A DNA stretch of 64,000 bases from Leuctra nigra (GCA_934045905.1 OW203770.1:434001-498000), one strand, 5' to 3'. Positions 42,720 through 53,530 are shown, numbered from the stretch's first letter. The notes: a model not told the origin generated them from the sequence alone. Program-made: numbers and translations.

Positions 42720-43240
42720 ACTTAGAAATGTTCGGACCACTTTCCTCTAGCAGCTGAACATTAGACAGATCATCTCAACCAGTTCAATATCATGCCAAGT
42801 GCTACACTTTAGATGGCCGAGTAGTGAGTTTGACATTGAAGAGTTATTTCATCGATTTATATCAATATATTTTAACAATTAATTTGTTAATAAAATAATT
42901 GGCTTTGTACGAGTCTCCAGAACAGCAATGAAAATAATTTCATATCTTGGAATGTTTTTTTTATTTTTATTTTATCCTACAGACGTTAAGTGCCTGAAAA
43001 TTAGTAAAAATATGACACTAAACGTCTGTATAGGACGAAATAAAACTAATAACCCATTCCAAACTATGAAATTCTCTCATTGAACAGTTCTGAACACTCG
43101 TACAAAGCCTTATTTTATTAACAATTACATTGGCTTAGAACTCGGACCACTTTCCTCTCGTAGCTCAATGTCTGACTCATCTCAACTAGTTCAGTGTCAC
43201 GCCAAGTGCTTCACTAACACTTCGAAACTGTTCGATTCAC
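42720..43240. repeat. Direct repeats flanking a MITE N copy
   Basis: GGACCACTTTCCTCT and CATGCCAAGTGCT/CACGCCAAGTGCT blocks lie on both sides of a degraded MITE N (42809-43136), about 415 bp apart. Confidence 0.7.
42809..43136. mobile_element. MITE N, copy 2 (degraded)
   Basis: TTAGATGGCCGAGTAGTGAG start, with the arms AATAATTTCATA-CTTGGAAT and ATTCCAAACTATGAAAT. The right TTAA end is lost. Confidence 0.75.
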
Positions 43241-43869
43241 AGGTACGAGTATATGGAATACTGTGACAATCTCAAGGTTGTTACGTTCGCGAATGTAAAC
43301 TATGTAAATAAATAAGACTATAGGAACACTCTGTGTAACGCGTTGATGAATGAGCGAACATTCGTACTGCATGCGAATTAAATATGTTCCTCTATAGACC
43401 TTGATAACCCCTTTGAAAATAATCTAATGCATTCATAAAAAACACTCGATACAAAAATTACATTTCTTAAACAATGGCACATTTCAAAACAAGCATCAGT
43501 ATCATGTTGATAACTCTTAAAGTTCATTACAGATTTGTCTGAAACTGTCAACAAAAAACACTTCTATGCTGGTCCAAATTGACAATTGCTACTTTGTCAC
43601 TTTGACGTCTTTCTTCACCGAGACGTCTAATCTGGAAACTGTCAATCTGAGAGTCATTCTTGCTCGTCCTTCCTCTTGACTTCATCAACGATGCATTTAC
43701 AATGTGTCAACTAGGGAACACGCCCTGTCAACAATGTCACATTGTGTCAACGACAACAATGTGTCAACTAGGGCGCCCGAAGCTCGCAGCTGTACAGACA
43801 TATACAATCATAAAAAATCACAAAAAATCACAAAAAAATCATACAAAATATAAAAAATCAAGTACCTAT

Positions 43870-45960
43870 GTAAATAAAAATACTTCGGATTTTTAGACAG
43901 TTTTTTAGAAAAATCCTACGGATTTTTAAACAGTTTTTTAGAAAAATACTTTGGATTTTTAGACGATTTTTTTAGAAAAATCCTTTGGATTTTTTAGACA
44001 GTTTTTTTTAGAAAATAATTTAATTTTTAGACAGTTTTTGAAAGATCCAAAATACCGAAATTATCAAAAAATACAAACATTTTTAAAAACTGTCTAAAAA
44101 ATCCAACTGATTTTTCTTAAAAAACTGACTAAAAATCAGAAGGATTTTTCTATAAAACTGTCAAAAAAATCCGAAGGATTTTTCTTAAAAAAAACTGTCT
44201 AAAATATCAGAAGGAATTTAAAATTTTAGAAAAAAGTGATTTTTTCAACAAATCAGATGTCCACTAAAATGTCGACGCCGCTAAAAGCCACAAGCATGAC
44301 AAGTAATGTGTGTACAGCTGCTATGAAGATTGAGCCTGAAGGAGGAGATTTCACTCGATAAGAGCGAGATGATCTCACGCAAGCCTCATCTTCTCCCCAC
44401 AGCATCTCTTGTACAATGTGTCAACTACTAACTAGACCAGAGCACAGGAGCTGCAGGCGTCTAACTCAAACTTAAAGTCAATCGACACTTTGAAAACAAA
44501 TCAGAACAAATATAAAGGAATCAATATGAAAATAAAAATCATGTCTTTTAGAAAAATCCTTCGGATTTTTTAGACAGTTTTTTAGAAAAATCCTTTTGAT
44601 TTTTTAGACAGTTTTTTTTAGAAAAATATTTTGGATTTTTAGACAGTTTTTGAAAGATCTAAAATACTAAAATTATCAAAAAATACTAACATTTAAAAAA
44701 AAAGTCCAACTGATTTTTCTTAAAAAAACTGACTAAAAATCAGAAGGATTTTTCTATAAAACTGTCTAAAAAATCCAAAGGATTTTAAAATCTAACTGAT
44801 TTTTCTTAAAAAACTGACTAAAAATCAGAAGGATTTTTCTATAAAACTGTCTAAAAAATCCGAAGAGTTTTAAAATCCAACTGATTTTTCTTAAAAAACT
44901 GACTAAAAATCAGAAGGATTTTTCTATAAAACTGTCAAAAAAATCCGAAGGATTTTTCTTAAAAAAAACTGTCTAAAATATCAGAAGGAATTTAAAATTT
45001 TAGAAAAAAGTGATTTTTTCAACAAATCAGATGTCCACTAAAATGTCGACGCCGCTAAAAGCCACAAGCATGACAAGTAATGTGTGTACAGCTGCTATGA
45101 AGATTGAGCCTGAAGGAGGAGATTTCACTCGATAAGAGCGAGATGATCTCACGCAAGCCTCATCTTCTCCCCACAGCATCTCTTGTACAATGTGTCAACT
45201 ACTAACTAGACCAGAGCACAGGAGCTGCAGGCGTCTAACTCAAACTTAAAGTCAATCGACACTTTGAAAACAAATCAGAACAAATATAAAGGAATCAATA
45301 TGAAAATAAAAATCATGTCTTTTAGAAAAATCATTCGGATTTTTTAGACAGTTTTTTAGAAAAATCCTTTGAATTTTTTAGACAGTTTTTTAGAAAAATC
45401 CTTTGGATTTTTTAGACAGTTTTTTTTTATAAAAATATTTTGATTTTTAGACAGTTTTTGAAAGATCCAAAATACCGAAATTATCAAAAAATACAAACAT
45501 TTTAAAAAACTGTCTAAAAAATCGAACTGATTTTTCTGAAAAAACTGACTAAAAATCAGAATGATTTTTCTATAAAACCGTCTAAAAAATCCAAAGGATT
45601 TTAAAATCCAACTGATTTTTCTTAAAAAACTGACAAAAAATCAGAAGGATTTAGCTATAAAACTGTCTAAAAAATCCGAAGGATTTTTCTAAAAAAAAAC
45701 TGTCTAAAATATCAGAAGGAATTTAAAATGTTTATAAAAAAGTGATTTTTTCAACAAATCAGATGTCCACTAAAATGTCGACGCAGCTAAAAGCCACAAG
45801 CATGACAAGTAATGTGTGTACAGCTGCTATGAGATGCAAGGAGCCTGAAGGAGGAGATTTCACTCGATAAGAGCGAGATGATCTCACGCAAGCCTCATCT
45901 TCTCCCCACAGCATCTCTTGGCCCAGATGCATGGACCAGATCTCACAGTGATATCTCACC
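43870..45960. repeat. Hairpin satellite, three units of about 730-775 bp
   Basis: A conserved core (CAGATGTCCACTAAAATGTC ... CAGCATCTCTTG) occurs at 44254, 45028 and 45760. Between cores, runs of TAGAAAAATCCTTCGGATTT are followed by the inverse AAATCCGAAGGATTTTTC, so each unit can fold back. The open frame on the minus strand in the third core (45759-45965) has no known domain. Confidence 0.9.
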
Positions 45961-46330
45961 TTCACTAGCAGCAGCTGAGTAGATCATTATCACTCATTTG
46001 CATTTTAAAACGATTTATTGAAAACGAAACGAATTTAGGACACTCAAAATACTGACTATTATTGTAATCATTGAAATATAACAAAGGGGTGGATTGTAAA
46101 GTTACCATAACAAATTATAAAATTTAAAAAAAAATATTCTATCTGTGTTATTTGATTACTTAGCATTACATTATTACCCAAAAATTAAAATTAAATCCAA
46201 GAATCTATTTTTGATTTTTGGGGTGGGCAGAGGTTGGGCAGTAGACATTTTTGGGTGATCACAAGTAGCATAATTAAAATTATGCGAACGCTTTTAACGC
46301 GTTGATAAGCGAGCCTTCGTATTGCATGCG

Positions 46331-46416
46331 AATAGACATAATAAATTATCTAGTAAGCTCTGCTTTTCAAAAAAATTCATATGCATTACCGTGATCCAAG
46401 TATCTGTTATGGTTTT
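46331..46416. mobile_element. MITE R, left arm of the copy split by the LINE
   Basis: TAGACATAATAAATTATCTA and AAGCTCTGCTTTTCAAAAAA match the left arm of the intact copy at 34609. The right arm is at 50597-50680. Confidence 0.88.
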
Positions 46417-46523
46417 TCAACAATTTGCATTCCTTGTTTGGTCCGTGTAGTGGATGGTTGTGTCTAGCAGTAGCTCCGCATCGTTTCAGTGTATTGACAA
46501 TTTACTGTGTTATTATCATTATT

Positions 46524-47420
46524 ATGTCGTGCCTAAACTCCAAGTGCAAGTTAGACTTTTCAGCTGATGCTGACTACATTCAGTGCTCAGGTTGTTCTTT
46601 AAATTGTCACTTTGACTGTGCTAAATTGAAAACGCAGGAAAATAGGAAGTTGTGGCGTTGTCCGAAGTGCATAAAGGGTAAAGTTAAAACGCCCAAGGAC
46701 GATACACCATTTGTTTTTCCTGACTTTACTGCGGCAATTGCTGATTTAAAGCGTGAACTTCTGGAGAGTTTCAGAGTAGTGTCTGAAGATTTGCGCTGTT
46801 TCAAAGACGACATAGCGAAGAAAGTTATTGCCATTGAGGCTGGGGTGGCTGACTTGCAACAACGTTGCGACGAGAAAGACGAGCGGATTGAGTTTCTGGT
46901 GCAGCAGGTCAACGATCTTGACCAATACGGTAGGCGCAATAACATTGAGATTGACAACGTATCTGAAGTCGTGGGTGAAAATATTGAAGCTATCGTTATT
47001 AAAGTGGCGGCAAAACTATCCGTGGATTTGTCTGCAAGTGATATTGAGGCAGCGCATCGCCTTCCGTCGAGGAATACAGTCAGACCTCCTAGAATCATTG
47101 TTCGATTCGTAAACAGAAAGAAGAGAGACGAAATTATAAACAAAAATAAGCTAGCAGCTACAATTAAGAGTCAAGATATTGTACAAGTGGGTCAGTCCCG
47201 CATATACATCAACGAGAATTTGGCTCCTTTCTTCCGCGAACTCCTCTGGTCGGTCAAGACTAGGGCAAAGGAAACCGGCTACAAGTTCGTTTGGTGGAGC
47301 CACGGAAAGGTCTTGGTGCGCAAGGACGAAAATTCCCGTAAAGTATTTAGAATTACTTCTTACCAGGATATTGACCTTTTGGTTTCTGATAGGCAGGCTG
47401 AGTCAGATTTAGCGGGTTAA
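46524..47420 (+). CDS. LINE ORF1: PHD-finger, coiled-coil and FP-like domain protein
   Basis: 298 codons from the ATG at 46524; an in-frame ATG at 46425 would add 33 residues that look like 5' UTR. Residues 3-49 carry a C4HC3 zinc pattern (C3, C8, C21, C24, H29, C32, C46, C49). A heptad-like region (about 70-150, KDDIAKKVIAIEAGVADLQQ) follows, and then from about 165 RPPRIIVRFVNRKKRDEI and YINENLAPFFRELLWSVKTR up to GYKFVWWSHGKVLVRKDE, a pattern shared with the FP-domain ORF1s of insect LINEs. ORF1 proteins bind element RNA in the transposition particle. It ends 16 nt before ORF2, so ORF2 is probably translated by reinitiation. Confidence 0.88.
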   Translation: MSCLNSKCKLDFSADADYIQCSGCSLNCHFDCAKLKTQENRKLWRCPKCIKGKVKTPKDDTPFVFPDFTAAIADLKRELLESFRVVSEDLRCFKDDIAKKVIAIEAGVADLQQRCDEKDERIEFLVQQVNDLDQYGRRNNIEIDNVSEVVGENIEAIVIKVAAKLSVDLSASDIEAAHRLPSRNTVRPPRIIVRFVNRKKRDEIINKNKLAATIKSQDIVQVGQSRIYINENLAPFFRELLWSVKTRAKETGYKFVWWSHGKVLVRKDENSRKVFRITSYQDIDLLVSDRQAESDLAG

Positions 47421-47436
47421 TACTTGCTTCCAGTTT

Positions 47437-50403
47437 ATGCAAAACATAGAATTTGTGTTTACAGAAGAAGTCGAGAGGGAAGTAATATCAGATATTGACA
47501 GTTGGTTTTCTAAAGTAGAGGAATTTTTCACTTGTTTACATGTGAACATCAGATCAATAAATAAAAATTGGGACCAATTAAATGGTATATTATGTAAGCA
47601 AATAGGGGTTGTGGATGTCATTGCGATAACCGAAATCGCAATAACTGCAACCACACCTATTTCTCTCTTTAGCATTGAAGGTTATGATAGATTTCATTAT
47701 ACTCGTGTAAATAGGGGCGGAGGAGGAATATTGTTATTTGTAAAATCTGTATGGCATTTTGTTGTAAATGATGATGAATTTCAGTATTTTGAAGGAGTAG
47801 GAGGAATCTTTTCTCTGGCAAATGGAAATGTTATTACCTTGTTGGCAATTTATAGGCCACCTAATTTAAATAGAGGTGGTTTCGTGGAGGAATTGGAAAT
47901 GTACATTGGAAATTATTCCAAAGTAAATAATATTGTAATATTAGGAGATATGAATTTAAATCTGTTCGATTCAGATGATTGCAATGTTCGTTCATATTTA
48001 TCGCTAATGGCTGCAAATGGTTATATTAATTGTATTAATGATGCAACACGCGAGGAATGTAGAGGTGATGTTTTTACGAGTACTTGCATTGACCACATTT
48101 TTATTAAGTCTAGTTGCCATGATATTAAGTCGGCTGTGTACACTACCAAGATATCTGATCATTATATAATTATTGCCGGAATCATGTTTCATGGCTCATC
48201 TCAGAAATTTCAACATCAAATTCCAGTAAAAAAATGCATTAATGAAGTTAAATTAACACGTTTGTTGAGAGAGTGTGATTGGCTTGAGCCTATGACATAT
48301 GATACATGCACTGACGTTTTTGACAACCTAACTGCCAAGTTTGATTATTGTTATGATGAATCTTATTACCTAAATTACCAGCTGGGGAAACGTAAGAAAA
48401 AGTTTTGGTTGACGGCTGATATTATTAAATCCTGTAAAGAAAGAGACCGTCTATTTAAGAAATGGAAGAATTGTAACGGTGTATTGAAATTTTACTATGG
48501 CGTCGAGTACAAAAAATTCAGAAATAAAATAAATAATGCTATTCGTAATGCCAAAAAAAATTATTATACAGGTGTCTTTGAGAAGTCTAGAGGAAGTATT
48601 AAGGACACATGGCAATCTATTAATGATGTACTTGGTAAAAAGAAAAAGGATACTGTAGATCAGGTTTTAAGTAAATATTTAGGGAAACAATTCAATGATA
48701 AGCAGATTGCAGATAGATTTTTGCACTGTTTCATCAGTGAGGTAGAATCTTTGAAACATGTTTGCAACATTCATACTTTAAGTTACAATTATGATGTAGT
48801 TCAGCTTCAGTCTTTATACATGCCTCCAGTGTGTGCCACCCGCATAAATTATATTATAAATTCATTAAACTCTAACAAACAACCGGGTTTTGACAGGATA
48901 CGAATAACTGATTTGAAAAATATAGCGGAAAAAGTAAGCCCAGTTATTGCTAAAATTATTAATACTTCAATTTCAGAAGGTGTTGTTATATCTAAATTAA
49001 AAATGTCAATAATTCGACCTGTTTACAAAAAAGGTGACCACCTCGAGTTCAATAATTACCGACCAATTGCTTTGCTCCCTACTATTGAGAAAATTATGGA
49101 GCGGTGTGTTGCAAAAATATTAACTGATTATTTATCAAAGTTTAAAATCATCAATTCACATCAGTTTGGTTTTCAAAAAGGTAGAAGCACCACTGATCTG
49201 CTTACTCTTTTCGCTGATTACATAAATTCTAAATTAAATGAGAATATGCACGTTCTGGCTCTTTTTATAGACTTTTCAAAGGCATTTGATACGTTAAACC
49301 ATACAAAATTGTTAACATCTCTTGAAAATGCTGGTATTCGGGGTCCCCTCTTATGTTGGTTTCACAATTATTTAACGGATAGGCAAATTATAGTTAAAGT
49401 TGGTGAAACTGTGAGTATAGCTGGGGTATGTAATTCTGGTGTACCTCAAGGGTCAATATTGGGTCCAATTCTTTATCTCTTATATGTGAATAACATGCCT
49501 AGTTATATTCAAAATTGTAAAATTTATATGTACGCAGATGACACTGTTCTAGTATCTGCTCATAAAAATTTAGAACAGGCTCAGATAATTCTTCAGTCTG
49601 ATTTCAATACATTGTTGATGTGGACTCATGATAATGATTTGTTAGTAAATAGTACAAAAACTAAGTTAATTCACATTTGTTCACCTTCAATTGCAAGTAG
49701 GTTAGACCCTGTAACATTATTGTGTCATAGTTTTAATTGTTTACATACATTAGATTTTGCTTTGTGTACTTGTACTGATCTGATTGAGGAGGTTGATACT
49801 TGTTTATATTTAGGTATAACAATTGATAAATACTTTTCCTGGAGACCTCATATAAATAGCTTAGCTTCCAAATTACGTTCTTGCTCGTTTCAATTGTTTC
49901 ATGTAAAATCTTTTTTACCTGTTAAAATTTTAAAATTAATATATTCTGCTTTAGTGGAATCTGTAATTTCTTACGGTTTACTTGCTTGGGGCAGCACATC
50001 CAATGTTCACCTTCAAGTCATTCGATCTATACAGGATAGAATGATCAAGAATTTGACCCCTGATGCCGTTAAGCTCAAATGTAACAATAACACTCTCTTA
50101 ATGTACGATCATCTTAATTTCCTTCCAATATCTGATTTGTATAAATATAAATTCATAATCAAATATTTTTATTCGAACGAACTTAAAATTATCTACAATC
50201 ATTCCAGGGCCACTAGATCAATGGTGAATCCAGTTTCTTTAATACTCCCCCGATTTACTAATAAGTATGGAAAGCGATGTTTAAATTACGCTGTCCCTTT
50301 TATTTTCAATCAGTTGCCTCAAGAAATTAAGTCTTTAGATAATTATAGTAGTATTAAGAAAGAAGTGAAATCTTGGTTGTATGAATACTCTGATGATGTA
50401 TAA
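47437..50403 (+). CDS. LINE ORF2: APE-type endonuclease and reverse transcriptase (988 aa)
   Basis: N-terminal APE endonuclease (about 30-250) with N37 (HVNIRS), E66 (ITEIAI), the RGGGGILLFV strand, YRPPN, D171/N173 (GDMNLN) and D241-H242 (SDH) all present. The reverse transcriptase spans about 490-760: VYKKGDHLEFNNYRPIALLP, catalytic D612 in FIDFSKAFDTLNH, SGVPQGSILGPILYLLY, and YADD at 699-702. The C-terminal part (about 800-988) has the usual CR1-like tail (NYAVPFIFNQLPQEIK). It nicks the target and reverse-transcribes element RNA. No frameshift or missing catalytic residue was seen, so activity is plausible. Confidence 0.95.
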   Translation: MQNIEFVFTEEVEREVISDIDSWFSKVEEFFTCLHVNIRSINKNWDQLNGILCKQIGVVDVIAITEIAITATTPISLFSIEGYDRFHYTRVNRGGGGILLFVKSVWHFVVNDDEFQYFEGVGGIFSLANGNVITLLAIYRPPNLNRGGFVEELEMYIGNYSKVNNIVILGDMNLNLFDSDDCNVRSYLSLMAANGYINCINDATREECRGDVFTSTCIDHIFIKSSCHDIKSAVYTTKISDHYIIIAGIMFHGSSQKFQHQIPVKKCINEVKLTRLLRECDWLEPMTYDTCTDVFDNLTAKFDYCYDESYYLNYQLGKRKKKFWLTADIIKSCKERDRLFKKWKNCNGVLKFYYGVEYKKFRNKINNAIRNAKKNYYTGVFEKSRGSIKDTWQSINDVLGKKKKDTVDQVLSKYLGKQFNDKQIADRFLHCFISEVESLKHVCNIHTLSYNYDVVQLQSLYMPPVCATRINYIINSLNSNKQPGFDRIRITDLKNIAEKVSPVIAKIINTSISEGVVISKLKMSIIRPVYKKGDHLEFNNYRPIALLPTIEKIMERCVAKILTDYLSKFKIINSHQFGFQKGRSTTDLLTLFADYINSKLNENMHVLALFIDFSKAFDTLNHTKLLTSLENAGIRGPLLCWFHNYLTDRQIIVKVGETVSIAGVCNSGVPQGSILGPILYLLYVNNMPSYIQNCKIYMYADDTVLVSAHKNLEQAQIILQSDFNTLLMWTHDNDLLVNSTKTKLIHICSPSIASRLDPVTLLCHSFNCLHTLDFALCTCTDLIEEVDTCLYLGITIDKYFSWRPHINSLASKLRSCSFQLFHVKSFLPVKILKLIYSALVESVISYGLLAWGSTSNVHLQVIRSIQDRMIKNLTPDAVKLKCNNNTLLMYDHLNFLPISDLYKYKFIIKYFYSNELKIIYNHSRATRSMVNPVSLILPRFTNKYGKRCLNYAVPFIFNQLPQEIKSLDNYSSIKKEVKSWLYEYSDDV

Positions 50404-50596
50404 AATATTTTGTTTTTTTTCTTTGTTAATCAGTTTATTATGTATTTTTCTCTCTTTTCTTGTATATTGTTTAAACATTTTTGTATCCACTAATTTTCTT
50501 TAAATTAATCCACAGAAAAGCCGTTTGGCTTTGTGGAAAACGGAATGTATGTATTTTTGTGTGTTTACGATAATAAATAAAAAAAAAAAAAAAAAA

Positions 50597-50682
50597 CATA
50601 ATAGATCCTTGGAACACGGTACTGCATATGAAAATTTTTGAAAAGCAGAGCTAACTAGATAATTTATGATGTTGTCTATTAA
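50597..50682. mobile_element. MITE R, right arm of the copy split by the LINE
   Basis: TTTTTGAAAAGCAGAGCTAA and CTAGATAATTTATGATG mirror the left arm at 46331-46416. Confidence 0.88.
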
Positions 50683-50813
50683 TATTCGCATGAAAATTCA
50701 CTGCTCTACAGACCTTGGAAGATAATGGAACGAAATGCGTCGAAGTAGCAGTGATAAAATATCAGCAATTTCCTTCAATCAATTTGAAAAAAAAATTAAA
50801 ACAAGCATAAAAT

Positions 50814-51086
50814 GTTCAGACGGCTGGGTAGTGAGTTTGACCTTGAAGAGTTTTTTAATCGATTTTTATCAATATCTTTTTCCAGTGTATGTTAACAAAA
50901 TAGGGCTATGTACGCGTATTCAGAACAGTTCAATGAAAATAATTTCATAGTTTGGAATAAGTTATTAGTTTTATTTTGTCCAACAGGTGCTTAGAACCCG
51001 AAAATTTCAATTACACTGGAAAAAGATATTGATAAAAATCGATTAAAAAACTCGTCAAGGCCACGCTCACTACCAAGCCGTCTTAA
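50814..51086. mobile_element. MITE N, copy 3
   Basis: CAGACGGCTGGGTAGTGAGT to CACTACCAAGCCGTCTTAA. The inner part of the right arm is deleted. Its terminal TTAA is also the first TTAA of MITE M copy 4. Confidence 0.88.
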
Positions 51087-51619
51087 GGTGATACTAGCGC
51101 TCGGCCGTTTTAGAAAATTGAGAGAGACAAATTGTTTCATAAGTGAGTGTAACTTATACAGGATGTTCACATGATCAGTCTGATTGTATATTAGTAGCAC
51201 TTTTTAATTTTTGCTTATTGCATCGTTAATTAGGCGCCGGTTATTCAACAAAACCGCGCAAAACGATGAAATTTGCGATACGATTGGAGACCAAACCCGT
51301 AAACCAATTGATCTCAAATTTTAATCATGATTAGATGAAAGACAAACTTAGGGTTATCCCTTGGCACAATTTTGAAATTTAATTTTTTACGGCGCCCAGG
51401 GAGACGAGAAAATATCTAATTTTTCACCCAAAATCCACTAATTATTACTAATTAACGAAGCAAAAAATTAAAAATGTACCAAGGGATAACCCTAAGTTTG
51501 TCTTTTATCTAATCACGATTAAAATTTCAAATAATTTGGTGTACCCATTTCTTCTCCAATCGTATCGCAAAAAGTGTCTACAAAAAGCAGCAAAATCGCT
51601 CGCGCTTGCAGCACCTTAA
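51083..51619. mobile_element. TTAA-family MITE M, copy 4 (intact)
   Basis: TTAAGGTGATACTAGCGCTC to GCTTGCAGCACCTTAA, 537 bp, in the opposite orientation to copy 3. Confidence 0.94.
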
Positions 51620-51965
51620 GACCATCGAATACGCAAAAATTTATGCTGATCGGTCGATTCCATTTTTAATTTTCAACGAATCATTTCAGATATGAAATCT
51701 TTTTCTGTGTAACGCCTTGATTTTAAAATGTAATAAATACTTTAGAACGCGATGAGAAGACCCGAGGTAGAATGTAGAATGTAGGCAGAGGAAAGCAGAA
51801 CGGAAGAGCAACGCGGAAACCCGGCTTCGATCCCCGTGGTCGACTGTCCTGATTGTGGTTCACTGGGAAGTGTCCTCACTTAACATCCTTCCTCTTGCAG
51901 CATTCAATCAAGCTAATCAATTCCCATTCATTCAACAAATACATTTATATTGAAGTTCTCTTACA

Positions 51966-53104
51966 CAGAGATGGGCAAAGATACTTGGAAAAAGTATGAA
52001 GATAATAGATACTGATACTCTTAAAATTTTCAAATAGATACTTGATAATTGATACTTGATACTTCATTAAATTTGAGTATCAATTGATACTAGTATCAAA
52101 AGATTCTTTGAGTATCAAAAGATACTTTCAAAAGATGTTTTAAACGACCAATAGCAAGAAAGAATTTGGTCAGGGGAGGGAGGGGGAGATCAGTTCACAG
52201 CCAAAAGTGTTCTTGGACTTTGGTCATCATCAGTCAACAAAGAGTTAGTGGTTGGGTGAACAAAGGGTATGGGCGGAAGTGATTCACAGAAAAAAATACC
52301 TGAGGTTCTAAACTGAAACATTTTTGCGCTAAAATCAAGATTTTGCACATCTACATACAGGCAGAGATGGGCAAAGATACTTGGAAAAAGTATCAAGATA
52401 CAAGATACTGATACTCTTAAAATTTTCATATAGATACTTGATACTTGATACTTGATACTTCATTAAATTTGAGTATCAATTGATAATAGTATCAAAATAT
52501 CAAAAGATACTTTGATAGTATCAAAGTATCAAGTATCAAAAATGGTAACAAAGATATTTTATCAGAGATACTTTGATACCGCTGCTGAGGAAGAATTTGG
52601 TCAAGGTGAGGGAGGGGGAGATCATTGACAAAAGTGTTCTTAGGGGTTGGGTGAAAAAAGGGTATGTATGGGCAAGAGTGATTCCTAGAAAATATACCTT
52701 AGGTTCTAAACTGAAACATTTTAGTCCAAAATTCCAAAGTATCAAAAGTATCTTTTCGGTAAAAAGATACTTGATACTATTTTGAATATTAATTGATAAT
52801 TGATATTTGATACATGACTCCAAGAAAAGAGATATAGATACTGATAGTATCAAGTATCAAAGATACTATCAAAGATACTTGTATCTTTGATAGTGCCCAT
52901 CTCTGCATACAGGTTTTGAGAGAAATGTGCATTATAAAGTATCAAAAGTATCTTCAGTAAAAGATACTTGATACTTTTTTGAATATGAATTGATAATTGA
53001 TACTGATACTGACTCCAAGAAAAGTATCAAGATAAAGAACTGATAGTATCAAGTATCAAAGATACTATCAAAGATACTTGTATCTTTGATAGTGCCCATC
53101 TCTG
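51966..53104. mobile_element. hAT-like element I, outer copy (GATACTT type)
   Basis: Ends CAGAGATGGGC and GCCCATCTCTG; perfect 8-bp duplication CTCTTACA. AAAGATACTTGATACTTGAT arrays at both ends. Interrupted by a second copy at 52362-52905. Confidence 0.95.
52362..52905. mobile_element. hAT-like element I, inner copy nested in the outer one
   Basis: Same termini as the outer copy, with its own perfect 8-bp duplication CATACAGG (52354-52361 and 52906-52913). Confidence 0.95.
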
Positions 53105-53319
53105 CTCTTACACAATGACTCATGTCACCATTACATATGATTGGATGAAGACAGATAATTACTGGTCAGTGGTATTTGAGCTCAACTTTGAATCACTGAA
53201 ATGGACTTCCGGCTTTCCACCTCTGACGTAGGTATAGAATGATAAGATTCGGTTGAGATCTTCCAAAGAAACCCGAACCAAAAGACCACACTTTGCCCAC
53301 TGCTCAATCATCATAGGTA

Positions 53320-53530
53320 CACTCGGCCAAACAAAACTTGAACGTTGACCAAATTTGAATGACTGCTGGTCATGTCCCATAACCAATCAAAGCTTGTTAT
53401 TATCATTGAAATGTGAGGTCACCTACTAGAGTGAGACAATAAGATCGCTTGGACTGACTTCTGATGGTGCGATCTTACATTTATTAGCCTGTCAGATTTA
53501 TTGAACGTTCAAGTTTTGTTTGGCCAAGTG
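53320..53530. mobile_element. TA-flanked MITE, copy 2
   Basis: CACTCGGCCAAACAAAACTT to AAGTTTTGTTTGGCCAAGTG between TA dinucleotides. About 95% identical to 17031-17239. Confidence 0.93.

Larger units (their letters stand above)
46417..50595 (+). mobile_element. Full-length non-LTR retrotransposon (LINE), both ORFs intact
   Basis: About 4.2 kb: a short 5' UTR, ORF1 with a PHD-like finger and FP-like domain, ORF2 with endonuclease and reverse transcriptase, a 190-bp 3' UTR and a poly(A) tail (50579-50596). The architecture (PHD finger in ORF1, APE endonuclease, no RNase H seen) fits the CR1/L2 group. The left and right flanks are the two arms of MITE R. The lack of any stop or frameshift suggests a young copy. 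The boundaries are exact to a few bases only. Confidence 0.92.

Noticed and set aside
43870..45960. CRISPR-like regular repeats
   Set aside because: Repeats are long, variable, inverted and lie in a eukaryotic genome; they are satellite units without spacers.
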